Of a stretch of DNA of 64,000 nt, positions 48,501-60,330 are shown piece after piece. The translations under genes and the position numbers were made by a program. The notes beneath the pieces were generated by a model. It was not told the DNA's origin and made no database searches. It saw only the letters and a program-made list of their open reading frames with translations. Within the stretch, counting starts at the first letter, position 1, and every line of letters begins with the position of its first letter. The stretch lies in assembly GCA_037903355.1 (NCBI GenBank), contig JBAJFE010000004.1, positions 2,294,001-2,358,000 of the forward strand, in the 5' to 3' direction. The DNA is from Trichuris trichiura. Lineage: Eukaryota; Nematoda; Enoplea; Trichinellida; Trichuridae.

Positions 48501-51500
48501 GCGCGAACGAAAATTGGCATAATTGTTTATTCATCTTCAGCTGACCAAAAACGTGCTCGAAGTTAGTCAATCAAACCGACCTCGTCTTGATGTTCACAAT
48601 GAAGGAAAAATGTTTTCAGAGGTTCCCATACGGCCGTCTTGCCTGTGTACCCCAACGGTGCATACGTATTTTCAGGAAAACGTTGAGCTTAACGACGACG
48701 AAGACTTTATGACTGAACAGTCTTCGGTATGTACGCTGCAACGGCGCAGCGTCGTCTCTCGGCGAGTGCTCGTCGCACGAAGACTACGGAAGAAATGTGA
48801 CCTATCAATAATGGTTGACCATGTAATCATACAGTCTCTTTCATTTACATTTTTTAGCCGCTGGTAGGCTCGATACTCCTTGTAGTTACGGCGTGGTCCA
48901 GTTTATCCAATAAATTATCACTACAAGTAATGTTCAGCAAACTGGACTACGTCGTATGCAAATTAAAAGTCCACCTTCCTTTTAGAAGCATTCCAATGTT
49001 CTTTGTTAGCAGGTCACCTATCATTATGAAGGATGCGTGCCTTCGTCCTACATATTTAAGGCTTTTCGTAATATCGAAATTGCACGTATTGTTTTTTGTT
49101 CCCTTAATCAAAGTCATGGTTTTTGCATACTCTTTTTTAAGCATATTTTGTTTATCCGGAAGTTACGGGCTTTCATTAGTACGAAACCCTAATAGGACGA
49201 AACAAATTAAGCTCTTTTTTACGCAGTTTATCCTTTCGAATTGCAGTTGGTAAGGCAAGGCGATTTAGTGTATCTAATATTGGGATTTTCTACATTTGTT
49301 TTATGAGATAAAATTGGCATTGACCATTGGTTATAACGGCGGGTATTTACTCAATACATTCATTTTTATTTTGCATTTCCATTGTATGCTATTGCAACTG
49401 ATCTTTTCCCCTTTTCAATATACGTAATATTTCAGCTTTATAACGGCGACGAAAAGATCGATGTATTCGGCAAGGTACCGAGCATAGTTACGGTAAGGAC
49501 ACCTTTTTTATTTGATTTTTGAACTGTGGCCTTTACTTAAAAGTAACAGTCCACAGTTGAAACGTGTCGTCGCTTTTATGGGAAGTGAATATCCTACAGG
49601 TGGGGATGAGTGCTTGAGAACTTTAAAATGGCGGATAAACACTTAGAAAAAGAAGAAGTAGGCGCAACTGCTAAATGAATTACTAGTCGTTTTAAAATGG
49701 CGAAGCAAATACATTTTTGCAGCGCCGCTCGAAATCCCGAATATCAAAGTTTTAAACTGTTAAGTGTTATGGTCATGAACCCCATTGTGACAGTTTTGTT
49801 GTGGTTGATCAAGAAATTCGTTCCTTTCAGTATCTTGGCACATTCGGTATGCCGACCCTTCAGGGTTTGGGCCCTATTTCGCACCTCTAACTTTCCACAC
49901 CTCGCCTAGCTCATGACCTAAGCCTAAGGAAATAAATTTAAATTTAAAATTTCGCAAAATCTCTCTTTAGGGAACTTTCCTTGCCATTTTGTTGCATTCT
50001 CTTTTACTGTATTTAGATTTTCAAGTTTCAAATAGACTCGTGTTTTTCATCCCAAATAATTGAAATGTAAACCGGATAAATTTGAACTTTATTCTTAGAA
50101 GGCATTTGTGGGCGACGATATTGTCCAGAGCAAAGTGGCGGCAAAAGGTTATGACGGCTTTCCTTTTAGGAAGAACCTGTTGGCGATGATTATCCGATCC
50201 ATTCTACGCCTAACGCTACAGTCCGTTCGATTGGTGACCATAGCTCACCGGAAATACCATCCGAATCGGAGTTTCCGCCTGCGGAGGCAGTGGAGCATAA
50301 TTCGAGTTGTAACATTGAGAATGAACAAACCATTGCGCACTCGACGCCGTGGGCAGGCTTGTCCATTTTGCCGCCAAGAAAGGTAGGTTGACTGTTTATC
50401 TCCTTGCCAGAGATGAAGGCGCTCCTTCAGGTAAGCTATCGGGACGCCGAGACAATGACCAGCCCAGTTGTTGAGCAAACACTGTTTTCCGTACCTCAAA
50501 AGGTAACAGCAAGAGTTTGCTTTTTGATTTATTTATTGCTCAACATGTTGTTGTTCCTTTTTTTAACGGAGAAAAAACTTTCAGGCTCATTCCGTTGACG
50601 TGGGTACATGGACGGATTCGTATTTCGATCCCGACCTGCTCAGTTTGACTTTGAAGGAAAATACGAGGTTAAAGTATATACAGGTTGCGTTAATTTTGAA
50701 TTAAGCGTTCTCCTCCTTTTGATTATGATCAGTTTTTTTCTTCTAGGAGACCCTTGCGCGCGAGTGCGTCATACTGCGCAGGTCATTGGAAAAGGCGCAA
50801 AATGAGCTGCGTGAACTGAAAGCTAAAGAACGTTTCAATTACTCGCCTGCAGACTATTCTGCATCCAATAGCACCTCCTCAGTAGCTTCTGCCGGCTTGG
50901 ATGTTGATAAAGTAAGTCTCATCGTAAACAGTCCCGCCTCAAACCTTAGTATATTCAAGCAAGTTTGTTACCGTTGCCGCCACGTTGCGGAAACCATTTT
51001 AGCTGTGAGCATATCTACGCTTAACGTTGTTTTGCTAAGCCCATTATGTCAAAGCAATAGCCTAAAAAATAGTCATTTTCTTGTCAGCGGCAACGCGGTT
51101 ATGCTAATTTGCTTTTGAACTCTTTACCGCGCTTCTCCAGGCTGCCGATATATCCGCAGTTGGATCGCTGCCTTGCCCGGTCGTCGCCAGTAAAAATGAA
51201 TCTCCCTTATCTCCCACGGAAGCGCTTGATTCCTTGGCCTCTAAGCGAGCGCGAGTAAACGACACGGTAAGCATACGCTGAATGTTTTCTTGATTTTAGA
51301 TTTTTTTAAAATTTGCATAAGCAGCTTACGCGCGTAGCGAGGAAGCAATTATGTAAAATTTTAATTAGCATAATAACATTGCGCATGATTAAATGATGCC
51401 TTTTCGTAGAGCATTATTTGAAGTATGCTTCGAGGATTTCGGTCTTGTAAGTTAACGGTTTAAGAAAGCACCCTAAAGCGAGTGGGCGCCGGCAGTTAAT

Positions 51501-52662
51501 TCAAATAATATAATTGCTAAGCGGACCCTCCGTTAGGGAGGACGCATTCTGCCGAGGGGCTTTTGTGACGTAACAATTCTTTAAGCGTAGCGTTTGTGAC
51601 GTCACGGCGGCGCCAAAAGAGGTCCCTATTCTTTTGTGTCTTTTAAATAGGAGATTCCCCACTTCTGTTCAACGTATTCGCAATTTAAAAACGAACTGCC
51701 CCGGCACGCTTTGGTGCAAATAATTTTTAGTTCGTTCGACGCTGAGTGGGTTACTGTGGCTGCTTCGCATATACGAACTAAACTTTTGTCCAGTTTAACC
51801 TTGCCGACCCTTTATTGCAGGCCTGCATGACTGAACAGTTGTATGAAGATGAGCTGACCTGCATAAACCACCAGGAAAGTGACATATTCGCTAGCCAACT
51901 CATCGCTGACGCTGACGTGACAATGGTACAGTAACTTTTTAAAATTTAAGTGTAATCAGGTTTACTTGTTAATTTTTAGATTCCTGTAATGCAGCTGTCA
52001 CCATGCAGCAGTGATAGCCATTCCGTGTACTCTGCAACGAATTCTTGTAGCGCCAAGGAAGGAGAAGTAAAGGCATTTGGCGACTTGCTGTGCAAATTTT
52101 TACATAATTCTTACGTAGAGTTCCGGTGAACAGGGAACCAGCAAGGATGAGGATACAACTAATGAGAATCTCAGCCAGAATGTAAGTTTTTTCGGTGCTA
52201 GGCCCAATCCCGCTAAGTATTGTTATTTCAGACAACTGTTCGAGGCGTACCCGTCTATTGTCCGTTAGTGCGCCTTAAGAAATCCAGAACGGCGGGTTAC
52301 GGTAAGTACTTAAGCGCATTGAGAGACGCTTGTCACTTTGCACCTTCCATTTGTAAGCGATATTCAATTTTAGAGAAACCTGTTCAATCGAACGTTACGA
52401 CCTCAAGCCCAACTACCGAAACTTCTCGTAGGAAGTCGAAGCGGTCAGGTTCGTCTTTGAACTTTTTTTTTTATCATCAGGTCTATGCTAATTATTCGTT
52501 TATGTTTTAGGCGTGCTTATAAGGTCGCTGAGCACGGCTGTGTGCAGGGAAGGGCGACACAAGGTGTCGCCTACACCTAGCGAGCATACGGAGGGTCCTC
52601 GTTTGTTACGAGATGCCGACTTGACCTCTGCCACGGGACTTCAGACCCCACCGGTTTTTTAA
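45566..52662 (+). CDS. Kinesin-6 family motor protein (KIF20/MKLP2-like)
   Basis: Twenty-three exons: 45566-45628, 46062-46305, 46619-46806, 46852-46948, 47455-47622, 47670-47781, 47834-47902, 47952-48098, 48153-48318, 48373-48483, 48541-48726, 49436-49492, 50170-50382, 50413-50502, 50585-50683, 50747-50911, 51141-51266, 51821-51925, 51980-52066, 52134-52181, 52232-52301, 52374-52448, 52511-52662; sum 945 aa. Motor motifs in order: VVIRVRPYSEDEP, P-loop TYGVTNSGKTYTIQG (the GVTNSGKT form and following GTPQEPGIL resemble KIF20), switch I NSSRGHS, switch II DLAGSERL, then VPYRDSRLT. The long insert between P-loop and switch I typical of kinesin-6 is present. A coiled coil (LKYIQETLARECVILRRSLE) lies at 50585-50911, followed by a Ser/Thr-rich basic tail. 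Kinesin-6 motors organise the central spindle and cytokinesis. The N terminus may lack one upstream exon; the 30-base intron 50383-50412 is doubtful. Confidence 0.87.
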
Positions 52663-52703
52663 GCAATGTATGAAAGTGTAGATAGCGTGTATTGCTGTTT
52701 TAG

Positions 52704-52781
52704 GAAGAAAAGCTTGAGCGATCACGTTACAACAAGATGGATGCGTTGGGTATTATAGTGAGAAAAGTGCAACGAATGTGA
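52704..52781 (+). CDS. Possible alternative last exon of the kinesin-6 gene
   Basis: If the preceding exon ended at 52653 (CCACCG, donor GTTTTT) and joined 52704 after GCTGTTTTAG, the frame would continue in phase 0 with EEKLERSRYNKMDALGIIVR and a stop at 52779, replacing the two final codons VF. The intron would be 50 bases, ordinary for this gene. The donor is poor, so either end could be real. Confidence 0.4.
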   Translation, partial: EEKLERSRYNKMDALGIIVRKVQRM

Positions 52782-54504
52782 TCCGCGCATTTTCGTTGCG
52801 TTGGGTCTGCGTCTTAGCTATAGCTACTTATCATTTTTTACACGATGTACACTAGCAGTGATGAAACTTTGTAGCGCACTTTAGCCCATATTGTATAGGT
52901 CATTGTAAGGGTTCATCATTGCGCCGTAAATATCGTAAACAGAGGTAGAAATGAACTCTTATTCCAATGAGCTTTTCTGCTGCTTCCACCCGTCGCCTTT
53001 GCTCAACAAAGGTCAAACAAGAAAATTGCTAAATGGAATGACAAATGTCTACGAAAAATTTGCATTCCGCTAATTCCATTGTTCGGTCTTTGTTTCGCCG
53101 TAAAAATTATGTCCAACGAGAATGAAGGCTAACGCCTAAGCGGCAAAAAAGACGAGTAGTGTACATGTTTGGCATTACGTTTAACCATGCGCCCAAGTTT
53201 ATGTTCTGTATTTTTGCTCTTTTACTGAAATCTGTTCGCAAAAGTCGCGTGTGATCAGTTACTTCTAATGGAAAGCATTCTTTGCGAACGTACCTAATTA
53301 CCTCGTCGAGGAAACACGTGTACGTCGTGCTCTGCAGTCGTTTTATTTGCAAATACACGCGCGTTGCTTTGTTTATGATCACTTTTTGCGCGCAGTCATT
53401 GGAGTGCAGCGGTTGTCTTTGGTTTGCGCGTTCTTGTTTTACTGATTAACCTTGGGCAAATTTTTCAAAAGTCAAAATGTTGACAATTGAATTTTTAGAC
53501 GTTACGCAAAGCAATCTACTCGTCGTATTGCGATGATTGTGAAACTGGCCTTCCAGGCAGTATGTATTTGATGCATTTTGTTACGGTATTCACCAATTGT
53601 TTGAATGTGTTCAGAAGATTGCATTTTCTATTCCTGCTCGTGATCACGAGCGTGAAATCTTAACGTAATAAAGGAATAAGCATATAGCATAAAGAAGCTG
53701 TGCTAAAAAAATAAATGCTCGAACATATTGAGACGTCTTCGGCCTTTAATTCTGTTCCAATTTTTCAAAGTGGAACTGTTCACTACACAGGCGAAATTTT
53801 TAGGAATAAGTGAACAGCTCAAAAAAATATTTTTGGATAAGTCGAATATATGATCATTTTAACGAGTTGGAATAATTCCTCTTTTTTACTTAACGTTTTT
53901 TGCAAAAATTGGCCTGCAGACACTCATTGTTCTTTGTATGGAGTGAATCGTTTGTATGCGTTAACATTGTGTATATGCAGCTTATTTTTGAACACTATTA
54001 GTTATAACTGACCATATTACTTGAGAAGATAAAGTCGTACGCAATAAGATGTTATTGCTTTGAAAAAGTAATAATTTGCATTCTTTCCAAGGGTCGCTTC
54101 GCAAGAAATGCTTTCAATTGTTCAAACTTGCAATCAGGCGGAAAGTTTTTGCCAGGTGACCTCTTTGCTATTTTACGTAGCAATAATTTTTACTTGCCCA
54201 AATTCTCTCTGTTCAGTTTCAACTGTGGCAATGCGATTTACGCATCACAAACATGAATCAATGGATGAAAGCCAACGTAAGCTTTCTGGCATTTACTAAC
54301 CTTCGTATCTTTAAACTGCGAACAACTGTTTGAATTTTTCCCGCTCAAATTCTGAAATACTGATCTCATCGATTCAGAATATATTCTTGACTATTGATTG
54401 CTTGACGAGCGCTAGCTTTACTAGCTAAAATGTCATGTTGAAACAATTTATGTGCGTTAGAACAAATGAGTTTCGTTTGACGTCTTGGAAATGCGTTTCC
54501 ATAA
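52782..54504. other. Intergenic, no gene recognised
   Basis: Between the kinesin and peroxiredoxin genes. A minus-strand ORF of 91 codons (53107-53382) has no family resemblance I can name. The peroxiredoxin may have an additional 5' exon here. Confidence 0.45.
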
Positions 54505-55488
54505 ATGGAGCATGCGTATCTTGCCGGCTTCTCAGTTTGTAGCATTGCAGCCGTTCCTCCGCCCACGATCCCACGACCGCAAGACCATGCGCCAAACTTT
54601 AAAAGTCAGGCTGTGATCGGCACTTCTTTCAAAGAAGTCAAACTTTCCGACTACAAGGGCAAATGGCTAATCCTCTTCTTCTACCCGTTGGACTTGTAGC
54701 GTCTTTTACGCTCACGCGTCACCCTCTCACTCAATTGATGCTTTCAGCACCTTTGTATGCCCCACGGAAATTATCGCTTTCAGCGAACGTTCCGCCGAAT
54801 TCAAAGCGATCAATTGCGAACTGATTGCATGTTCGACGGACTCTCATTTTTCGCACCTCGCCTGGATATGTACTCCAAGAAAAGTTGAACTTCGAATAGT
54901 TGGCTGAAAATTTGCATGTAATCAATTTTTTTTTGAAGGAAGGCGGATTGGGTGAAATGAAAATTCCCGTCATGGCCGATTTTGGCAAAAGGATCGCCCG
55001 CGATTACGGCGTGCTGTTGGAAAAGGATGGAATTGCCCTCCGGTAACTAATTTTTGCATAGACGCTATCGTAGCTGGGTGAGCTGGTTAATTTTTTCAGA
55101 GGTTTATTCGTCATCGACCCCAAAGGCATTGTGCGCCACGTGTGTGTAAATGACCTGCCGGTTGGTCGATCGGTGGACGAAGCATTACGAGTCGTTATGG
55201 CTTTTCAATTTGTCGAGAAGCACGGAGAAGGTACGATTTAAAAAAAGACTTCATTTTCCCGTCAGTTAAACAGCCCACTTATTGCATCTCAGTGACCTAA
55301 GCTACTTTTGTAAAAGTTACGATTTGCAGGTACCGGTAAAAATTGTATACTCAGGTTTTAACATTACCGTATCCTTTTGTTTATTTTTAAAAATTTCAGT
55401 TTGTCCAGCCAATTGGAAGCCTGATTCTCCGACGATCAAACCTAGCCCGGCGGAAGCAAAAGAATACTTTTCGAAAGTGAACAAGTGA
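54505..55488 (+). CDS. Typical 2-Cys peroxiredoxin
   Basis: Five exons, 54505-54695, 54748-54883, 54939-55042, 55100-55230 and 55400-55488, in phase, 216 aa. The peroxidatic Cys is C68 in DFTFVCPTE and the resolving Cys C189 in VCPANWKP. Other family marks: [23 protein letters not shown], the GGLG motif ([14 protein letters not shown]), [19 protein letters not shown] and a C-terminal YF helix ([10 protein letters not shown]). It reduces hydrogen peroxide and alkyl hydroperoxides using thioredoxin, as a dimer or decamer. The first about 20 residues ([17 protein letters not shown]) are not part of the core; they could be a leader, or the true start may be in an upstream exon spliced to the AG before 54540 or 54551. 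Compartment is therefore open (cytosol, secretory or mitochondrial). Confidence 0.95.
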
Positions 55489-57123
55489 CGCGCAATTCCC
55501 GAACGGCCGTCGATTGCGTCGATGCTTTGTCTTTAGAGAATTTTTATAGCCATGAATATTAGCATTGAGCGTACGCAGTTTTGTCCTTACCGAAAAAGAA
55601 GCATCAAAATTTGAACTGTTCCATTAACTTTTCGCGTTTGGAGGTTTGATTTTCTATTCCGATATGGTTTGCCCACTTTTCATGCTGACTAGTGCTGTCA
55701 ATCCATTACCATTTCTTTGTGCAATTTACTAGCTTGAATGCAGCCTAGATTGGACGCTTGTCGGCTACACTAAACATATTTGCGTTTGCAACATTCACGT
55801 ATTTTTGTTCATTTCAAAAATCATGCGTAATGATTGATTTAATGAACTTAAAAATTTTTTAATAAACAGATATTCGTTACTGAGGACTTGACAGTGATAA
55901 ACAGAGGAATAACAGCGTGTGAAAAGCATTGAGTCTTACAAAAGGCTATCGTATGCCAGAAAACGCGCCAGCAGGTCACTGTATACTGTTAGAATCATTT
56001 GACAGTTGTATCCAAACGATAAGCTACCCATATTAGCGTTGTTGTTTTCTTCGGAATATTAGTTGGTTTTCCTGCTTTCATCAGCTATTGTCACCAGTCT
56101 GTTACGAAGCGAAAGCAAAACATCATTCTTCTGCGTCAGTAGTAATATTTTTTGCTAGTTTAATTTTCTTCCCGTCATTGCTGATGTCATGCAAGCGTTA
56201 AACATGAATGAATAGAATAGCTTTTGAAATCACTTACTTGAACATACTTAAGTACGGTACTTTAACTTTCATTGCGTTTTTTCGATTTCTTTCAGGTTTT
56301 ATGCTGATTTACACTTTCGTCCAAAAATGATAATTTGAAAATGTCAGCGTTTCGTGCGAGTTTCGTTTAATCCGTCGTTTTTGGCGATTTTCAGGTAAGT
56401 TGTAAAGCCGCTTTTCCACAGATCTTATTCGCGAAAGTTTACAAATCATTTGCCCAATAAGTACGATTTTTTTGTGCTAGAAGCAAGCAAAAAACTTATG
56501 CTACCACGATAGGGTGCCTAAAGCTTAGAAGAAATTCGAAAAATCGTTAGTTATCTCTTCGCCAGCGAAAAGGTCTCCTTAGTAAAATTGTTTCCACAGT
56601 TTTTTGAAAATATGTATTCAGTTTAAGAAGTAAGAATTTAGGCCATCTTGTTGCATTTCGAGCGTAATATGTCTTGGTATTTCCGGTTTCGCAGCAAACT
56701 TTTGTAGACTGTTACCGGGAAGCATATTCATTTTTGTGCGTCATCACTGCCGTGTTTTTATCGCTTTTGCCTTTGAAAAAGTACTTTGTTTAAGGTTGAC
56801 GTCACTTTGCGTAGTTGTAAGTTACAAGAGAAATGCGGGGTTTCTGGCTCGAATAGATGCGCCTGATCGCAGTTGAATTCGAATAAGCTACGGTGGAAGC
56901 TGCTCTTTAGCCATATCAATTTTTTCGGCATTCTTATCTCAAATATGTAAAAAATCTGGTCATTTTATACGCAAGATTAGGTTTCCATTAAGCAATTCGT
57001 CATTTCTAAATATTAGTGTATAAGAAGCAACCTAACGACTATTCCATGCATCGAATCTATTCGTAAGGCCGAAATTTTTTCTCATTCTTTAGGCCAGTCT
57101 TTGCAGCGTTGTTTTCCAAAAAA
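55489..57123. other. Intergenic, no gene recognised
   Basis: About 1.6 kb between the peroxiredoxin stop and the L47 start. Contains an AATAAA at about 55860 that could end the peroxiredoxin mRNA. No ORF with a domain. A pyrimidine-AG sequence (TTGCAG) just upstream of 57107 could be a 5' intron end or a spliced-leader acceptor of the next gene. Confidence 0.45.
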
Positions 57124-57753
57124 ATGAAAAGATTTGCCAGTATCCTAGTTACAGTAGGAAGAAGAGTGAACAACAAACATGTCTGTTTGGCAAACTTTCA
57201 TTCTTCGACTCGTCTACTCGACTTATCCGAGTTCTTCGATTCTCCGTCTAACTGGGATCAACAGGTGGTCAAAACAGGTCGTCCTTGGCGCAAAGAAGAG
57301 CTGCGCATAAAGAGTAACTCAGATCTTCACAAGTTGTGGTTCGTTCTGTTGAAGGAACGCAACATGTTGTTGACAATGGAACACGCGGCAAAGGTCGAAG
57401 CCGAATTGTTTCCGTGTCCAGAACGTTTGGACAAGGTGGAGATAAGCATGAAAAATTTGCAAGAAGTTGTCTCCGAGCGCAACAGAGCTTACTTTCTATT
57501 AACAAAAGGACACACCGGCGAGCGTCCGTGGCGTTGGATCGTCAATGAATTCGGGTTTCGCGTAAAAAAATACCTTACTGAACATGAAACACCACCAAAG
57601 CCTGGCGAGGAACCATTCGAAGAACCGTACATAAGTGACGACGCGTACGTATTTCAAAGATTGTGGAAGGAAAAGCTTTACAGCGATAAGCGCGAAGCTC
57701 GAGACGTAGAACTGCGAGATTCTGGAAGGCATAAGTATGTTTACCGTTACTGA
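57124..57753 (+). CDS. mrpl-47: Mitochondrial ribosomal protein L47 (uL29m)
   Basis: Single exon, 209 aa. The start ATG at 57124 gives an Arg/Lys-rich, acid-free leader (MKRFASILVTVGRRV ... FHSSTRLLDLSEFFD), typical of matrix import. The family core follows: GRPWRKEELRIKSNSDLHKLW FVLLKERNMLLTMEH reads as in MRPL47, where GRSW-xx-ELR-K-xxDLHKLWYVLLKERNML is the hallmark of the uL29 domain. The C-terminal extension is normal for the mitochondrial form. It is a structural protein of the large mitoribosomal subunit near the exit tunnel. It ends 68 bases from the stop codon of the convergent isoprenoid gene. Confidence 0.95.
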   Translation: MKRFASILVTVGRRVNNKHVCLANFHSSTRLLDLSEFFDSPSNWDQQVVKTGRPWRKEELRIKSNSDLHKLWFVLLKERNMLLTMEHAAKVEAELFPCPERLDKVEISMKNLQEVVSERNRAYFLLTKGHTGERPWRWIVNEFGFRVKKYLTEHETPPKPGEEPFEEPYISDDAYVFQRLWKEKLYSDKREARDVELRDSGRHKYVYRY

Positions 57754-57821
57754 CAAGTCCATTTTTGCCGTCAAGGTTTTATTGATCAATTATCAAAACC
57801 ATAAAGGGATCAGTTCAAATC

Positions 57822-58874
57822 TTACGTCAGTTCGTGTATCGATTCCATGTCCTTTAATGCGGACATATCTGCAATGCGCTCCCACCACGAAGGTAAAAGC
57901 TTGTCGGCGATCAAACGAAACCAAGGGCTAAACGATATTAACTTTTCGTTACCTTGACTAAGTTCTGAAATTTTTCCAATTACTCAAAAAAATCTAAGTG
58001 ACAAATGACGAACCAAGAAGGCTTTTCAATTGTACCGGCGAAACGTATTGGGTCATCTCGACTTCATCCAAGTTTGGCAACGGTACCAGATCGCTTTGCG
58101 TGAAGATTATATAATCAAGTTCATGTTCGCCCAAGTCTTCCGTATATTGCGCTTTGTACAAGATACGACTTACGCAGTGGAACGATTTCAAAGGAAGCTA
58201 AATTAAACGCTATCGTAATTTTTGAATCTACAGAACGAAAAGTGTTTGCAGGACACACAATTACTTTCAAATTTAAATGCTCTAAGAACACCCGCAAAGA
58301 CTAGATAGAGCAAAGCTAATAACAATAAAAGCATTTTAGCTATCGAGGTGCTACAACTTTTGCATACTGGATATGCTTACCGGGGCTATATTGAATTCTT
58401 GCGACATTTTTCTTTGCGCAGCACGTTTAATTCCAATGAAAGGGGGTTCGTCATCCATCTCTTCGGCATTGTACAATGGATGACTGCAGCATGTGTTGCT
58501 CCATACGCCTGAAATTGCCTTTCAAGGAAAAAGATTGCTACGGGAGAGAATTGGCTTTTTAGAAAAGTCGGTAAAAACGCATTTTAGTATTAATCGAAGC
58601 CTACCGGGAAATAGCAACTTTTTGGCAGCTCTTTTTTGTATCAGCATGTCACCTTCGGAGTTGAAAAGGAAAACGCTGAACGCGCGGTGAAGCGATGCTG
58701 AAGATGGGCCTTTTGAAACGCTAGCAAAAGCATTAAACGGAAATCAACCTCCGCGCTTAATCTGCGCCCAACTGTGAGCATCTTTAGTATCAATACTGCC
58801 GACAACGTTGTCCCTGGTGTCGACAGCAATAAGCGTTGTCAGGTCGGACGAAAACAGGCGACATGGAGTATTGC
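57822..58874 (-). CDS. Isopentenyl-diphosphate delta-isomerase, type I (5' end unresolved)
   Basis: Five exons in coding order: 58749-58874, 58605-58709, 58381-58508, 58014-58197, 57822-57964, all phase-consistent. Segments match IDI1: [40 protein letters not shown], then [11 protein letters not shown] carrying the catalytic Cys, [14 protein letters not shown] (the Nudix-like helix), [19 protein letters not shown] with the catalytic Glu, and [19 protein letters not shown] near the end. The enzyme interconverts isopentenyl and dimethylallyl diphosphate, feeding prenylation, dolichol and ubiquinone synthesis. The first exon is not settled: an upstream ORF with ATG near 59000 (MRASNIRPFLHFSKLATSG, presequence-like) ends before a good donor, but its phase does not fit the 58874 acceptor. 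Human IDI1 has no other missing core segment. Confidence 0.9.
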
Positions 58875-60330
58875 CTGAAGTGAAAGCCCTAAACTTCGGA
58901 ATACTTATAAGATCAAACCATACGCTATTCTTACCTTAATCCAGACGTAGCAAGTTTCGAAAAGTGCAAAAATGGGCGTATGTTTGAGGCACGCATTTAT
59001 AAGCGCTAAATTTGAACGGATTTGTAGTTAAAATCACTTTGCAAACGTAAATCATTACAAAAGTACACATTTATCGCGTTCGGATGGACTAATTGAGCGT
59101 AAAGTTTAGAAACAAGCTGAAAATCACAAGTTAATGTTACATTAGTAAAGAGAATGCAGGTACACCAGCTCGGTTGAACAAAAATAATTCTTCGTTCGAG
59201 TAAGACTGGAAAGACGATTGGCAACAGTCGCCTTCTGCTATTTTTTAAATTCATAATCAAGCTAATCTAAGAAAAAAAATTATTACGAATTGATCATAAT
59301 TAAATTTGTTTCAGTAGAAACTGCATACCTCGTTAGCACGGCGCGTCTATTTGTTCGAAAGATGTAAGCGTTTTACCACTCTTCAAAGCATAACATTCTG
59401 ACAAATGAGCAAACGCTATCCGGCCGCTGCCGTCTGCTTCCGTAGCGTTGCTTGGAAGCTAAATAGGGAAAGCTTTTATAAAACATGTACAGTGTCCATG
59501 GTGCTCTCTCTTCCCCTTCCTTTAAATTAGTTCTCACTTTTCTTCTTATGTCACTGTTTGTTTACTTATTTACTTTCTCTGCATTTATTTTTTCCTCTTT
59601 TCAAAATTTCGTTATTTTCTCTTTCTTTTGAGTTCCTAAAATTATGCTTTGCTCTCCTTTGCTTTTGTCGATTGCTAAGTTCAGTTCGTAACTTTTAATC
59701 ATTTACTTTATTTAAATTTTTCAAACTAAGAACCCGGCCTAAGTCGTAGCTAAAGCAGCGATTGAAGCAGAAGCAGACAATGCTGCCCGGACAGCTTTTG
59801 CTCGTCTGTCCCTGCGGAGACAAGGTCCGTACATTTTTTTTCAAATACAGTACTTCATGTTAAGGTCTTAAACGCAACTGATAAGAATAAACATCATAGC
59901 AATTCAAAATGTTGCAAATAACCTCAACTTTAGCCACAAATATGTGACATAAGTTCATATTTTTGGATCGGACTTATTAGTTTCCAGGGCCGTCATAATG
60001 TACCGTGGCACAGATGTTTGGTTTCTTTCCAAAACTGTCGCGTTCTAATGCACCATTAAAGGTCAAACATTGTTATCGTGTCCCGTGCAAGGCTCTACGT
60101 AACGTTGGTCAAATGCAGCAATGGAGCAGCTAATCCGGAGTACACTGTCCTGTTTGACCTTGTTATTCTTGCTTCCCTAACGTGTGTCGAGCAGGCAGTT
60201 TGGTCAGCTCTGCATTGCAGTACTAAAGGTGTTTCTCGAAGGACAAACGGCGGCGCACTTTTCGAGTGGGATACCGTTACTAATAAGTTGGATTTGTAGT
60301 TCCACGTTACACTAGACGCAAAGCGCAACC
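58875..60330. other. Upstream flank of the isomerase gene; low-complexity
   Basis: Should contain the first exon and promoter of the isomerase gene on the minus strand. The stretch 59500-59730 is very pyrimidine-rich. No other gene recognised. The last 300 bases lead into the Gag-like ORF, but I cannot identify a long terminal repeat or primer-binding site there. Confidence 0.45.

Noticed and set aside
50102..50169. Open stretch just before the 50170 kinesin exon (KAFVGDDIVQSK)
   Set aside because: Joining it to 50170 would need an intron of little over 20 bases; the frame is different. Treated as intron.
53107..53382. 91-codon minus-strand ORF
   Set aside because: I looked for a histone-fold resemblance and could not support it.
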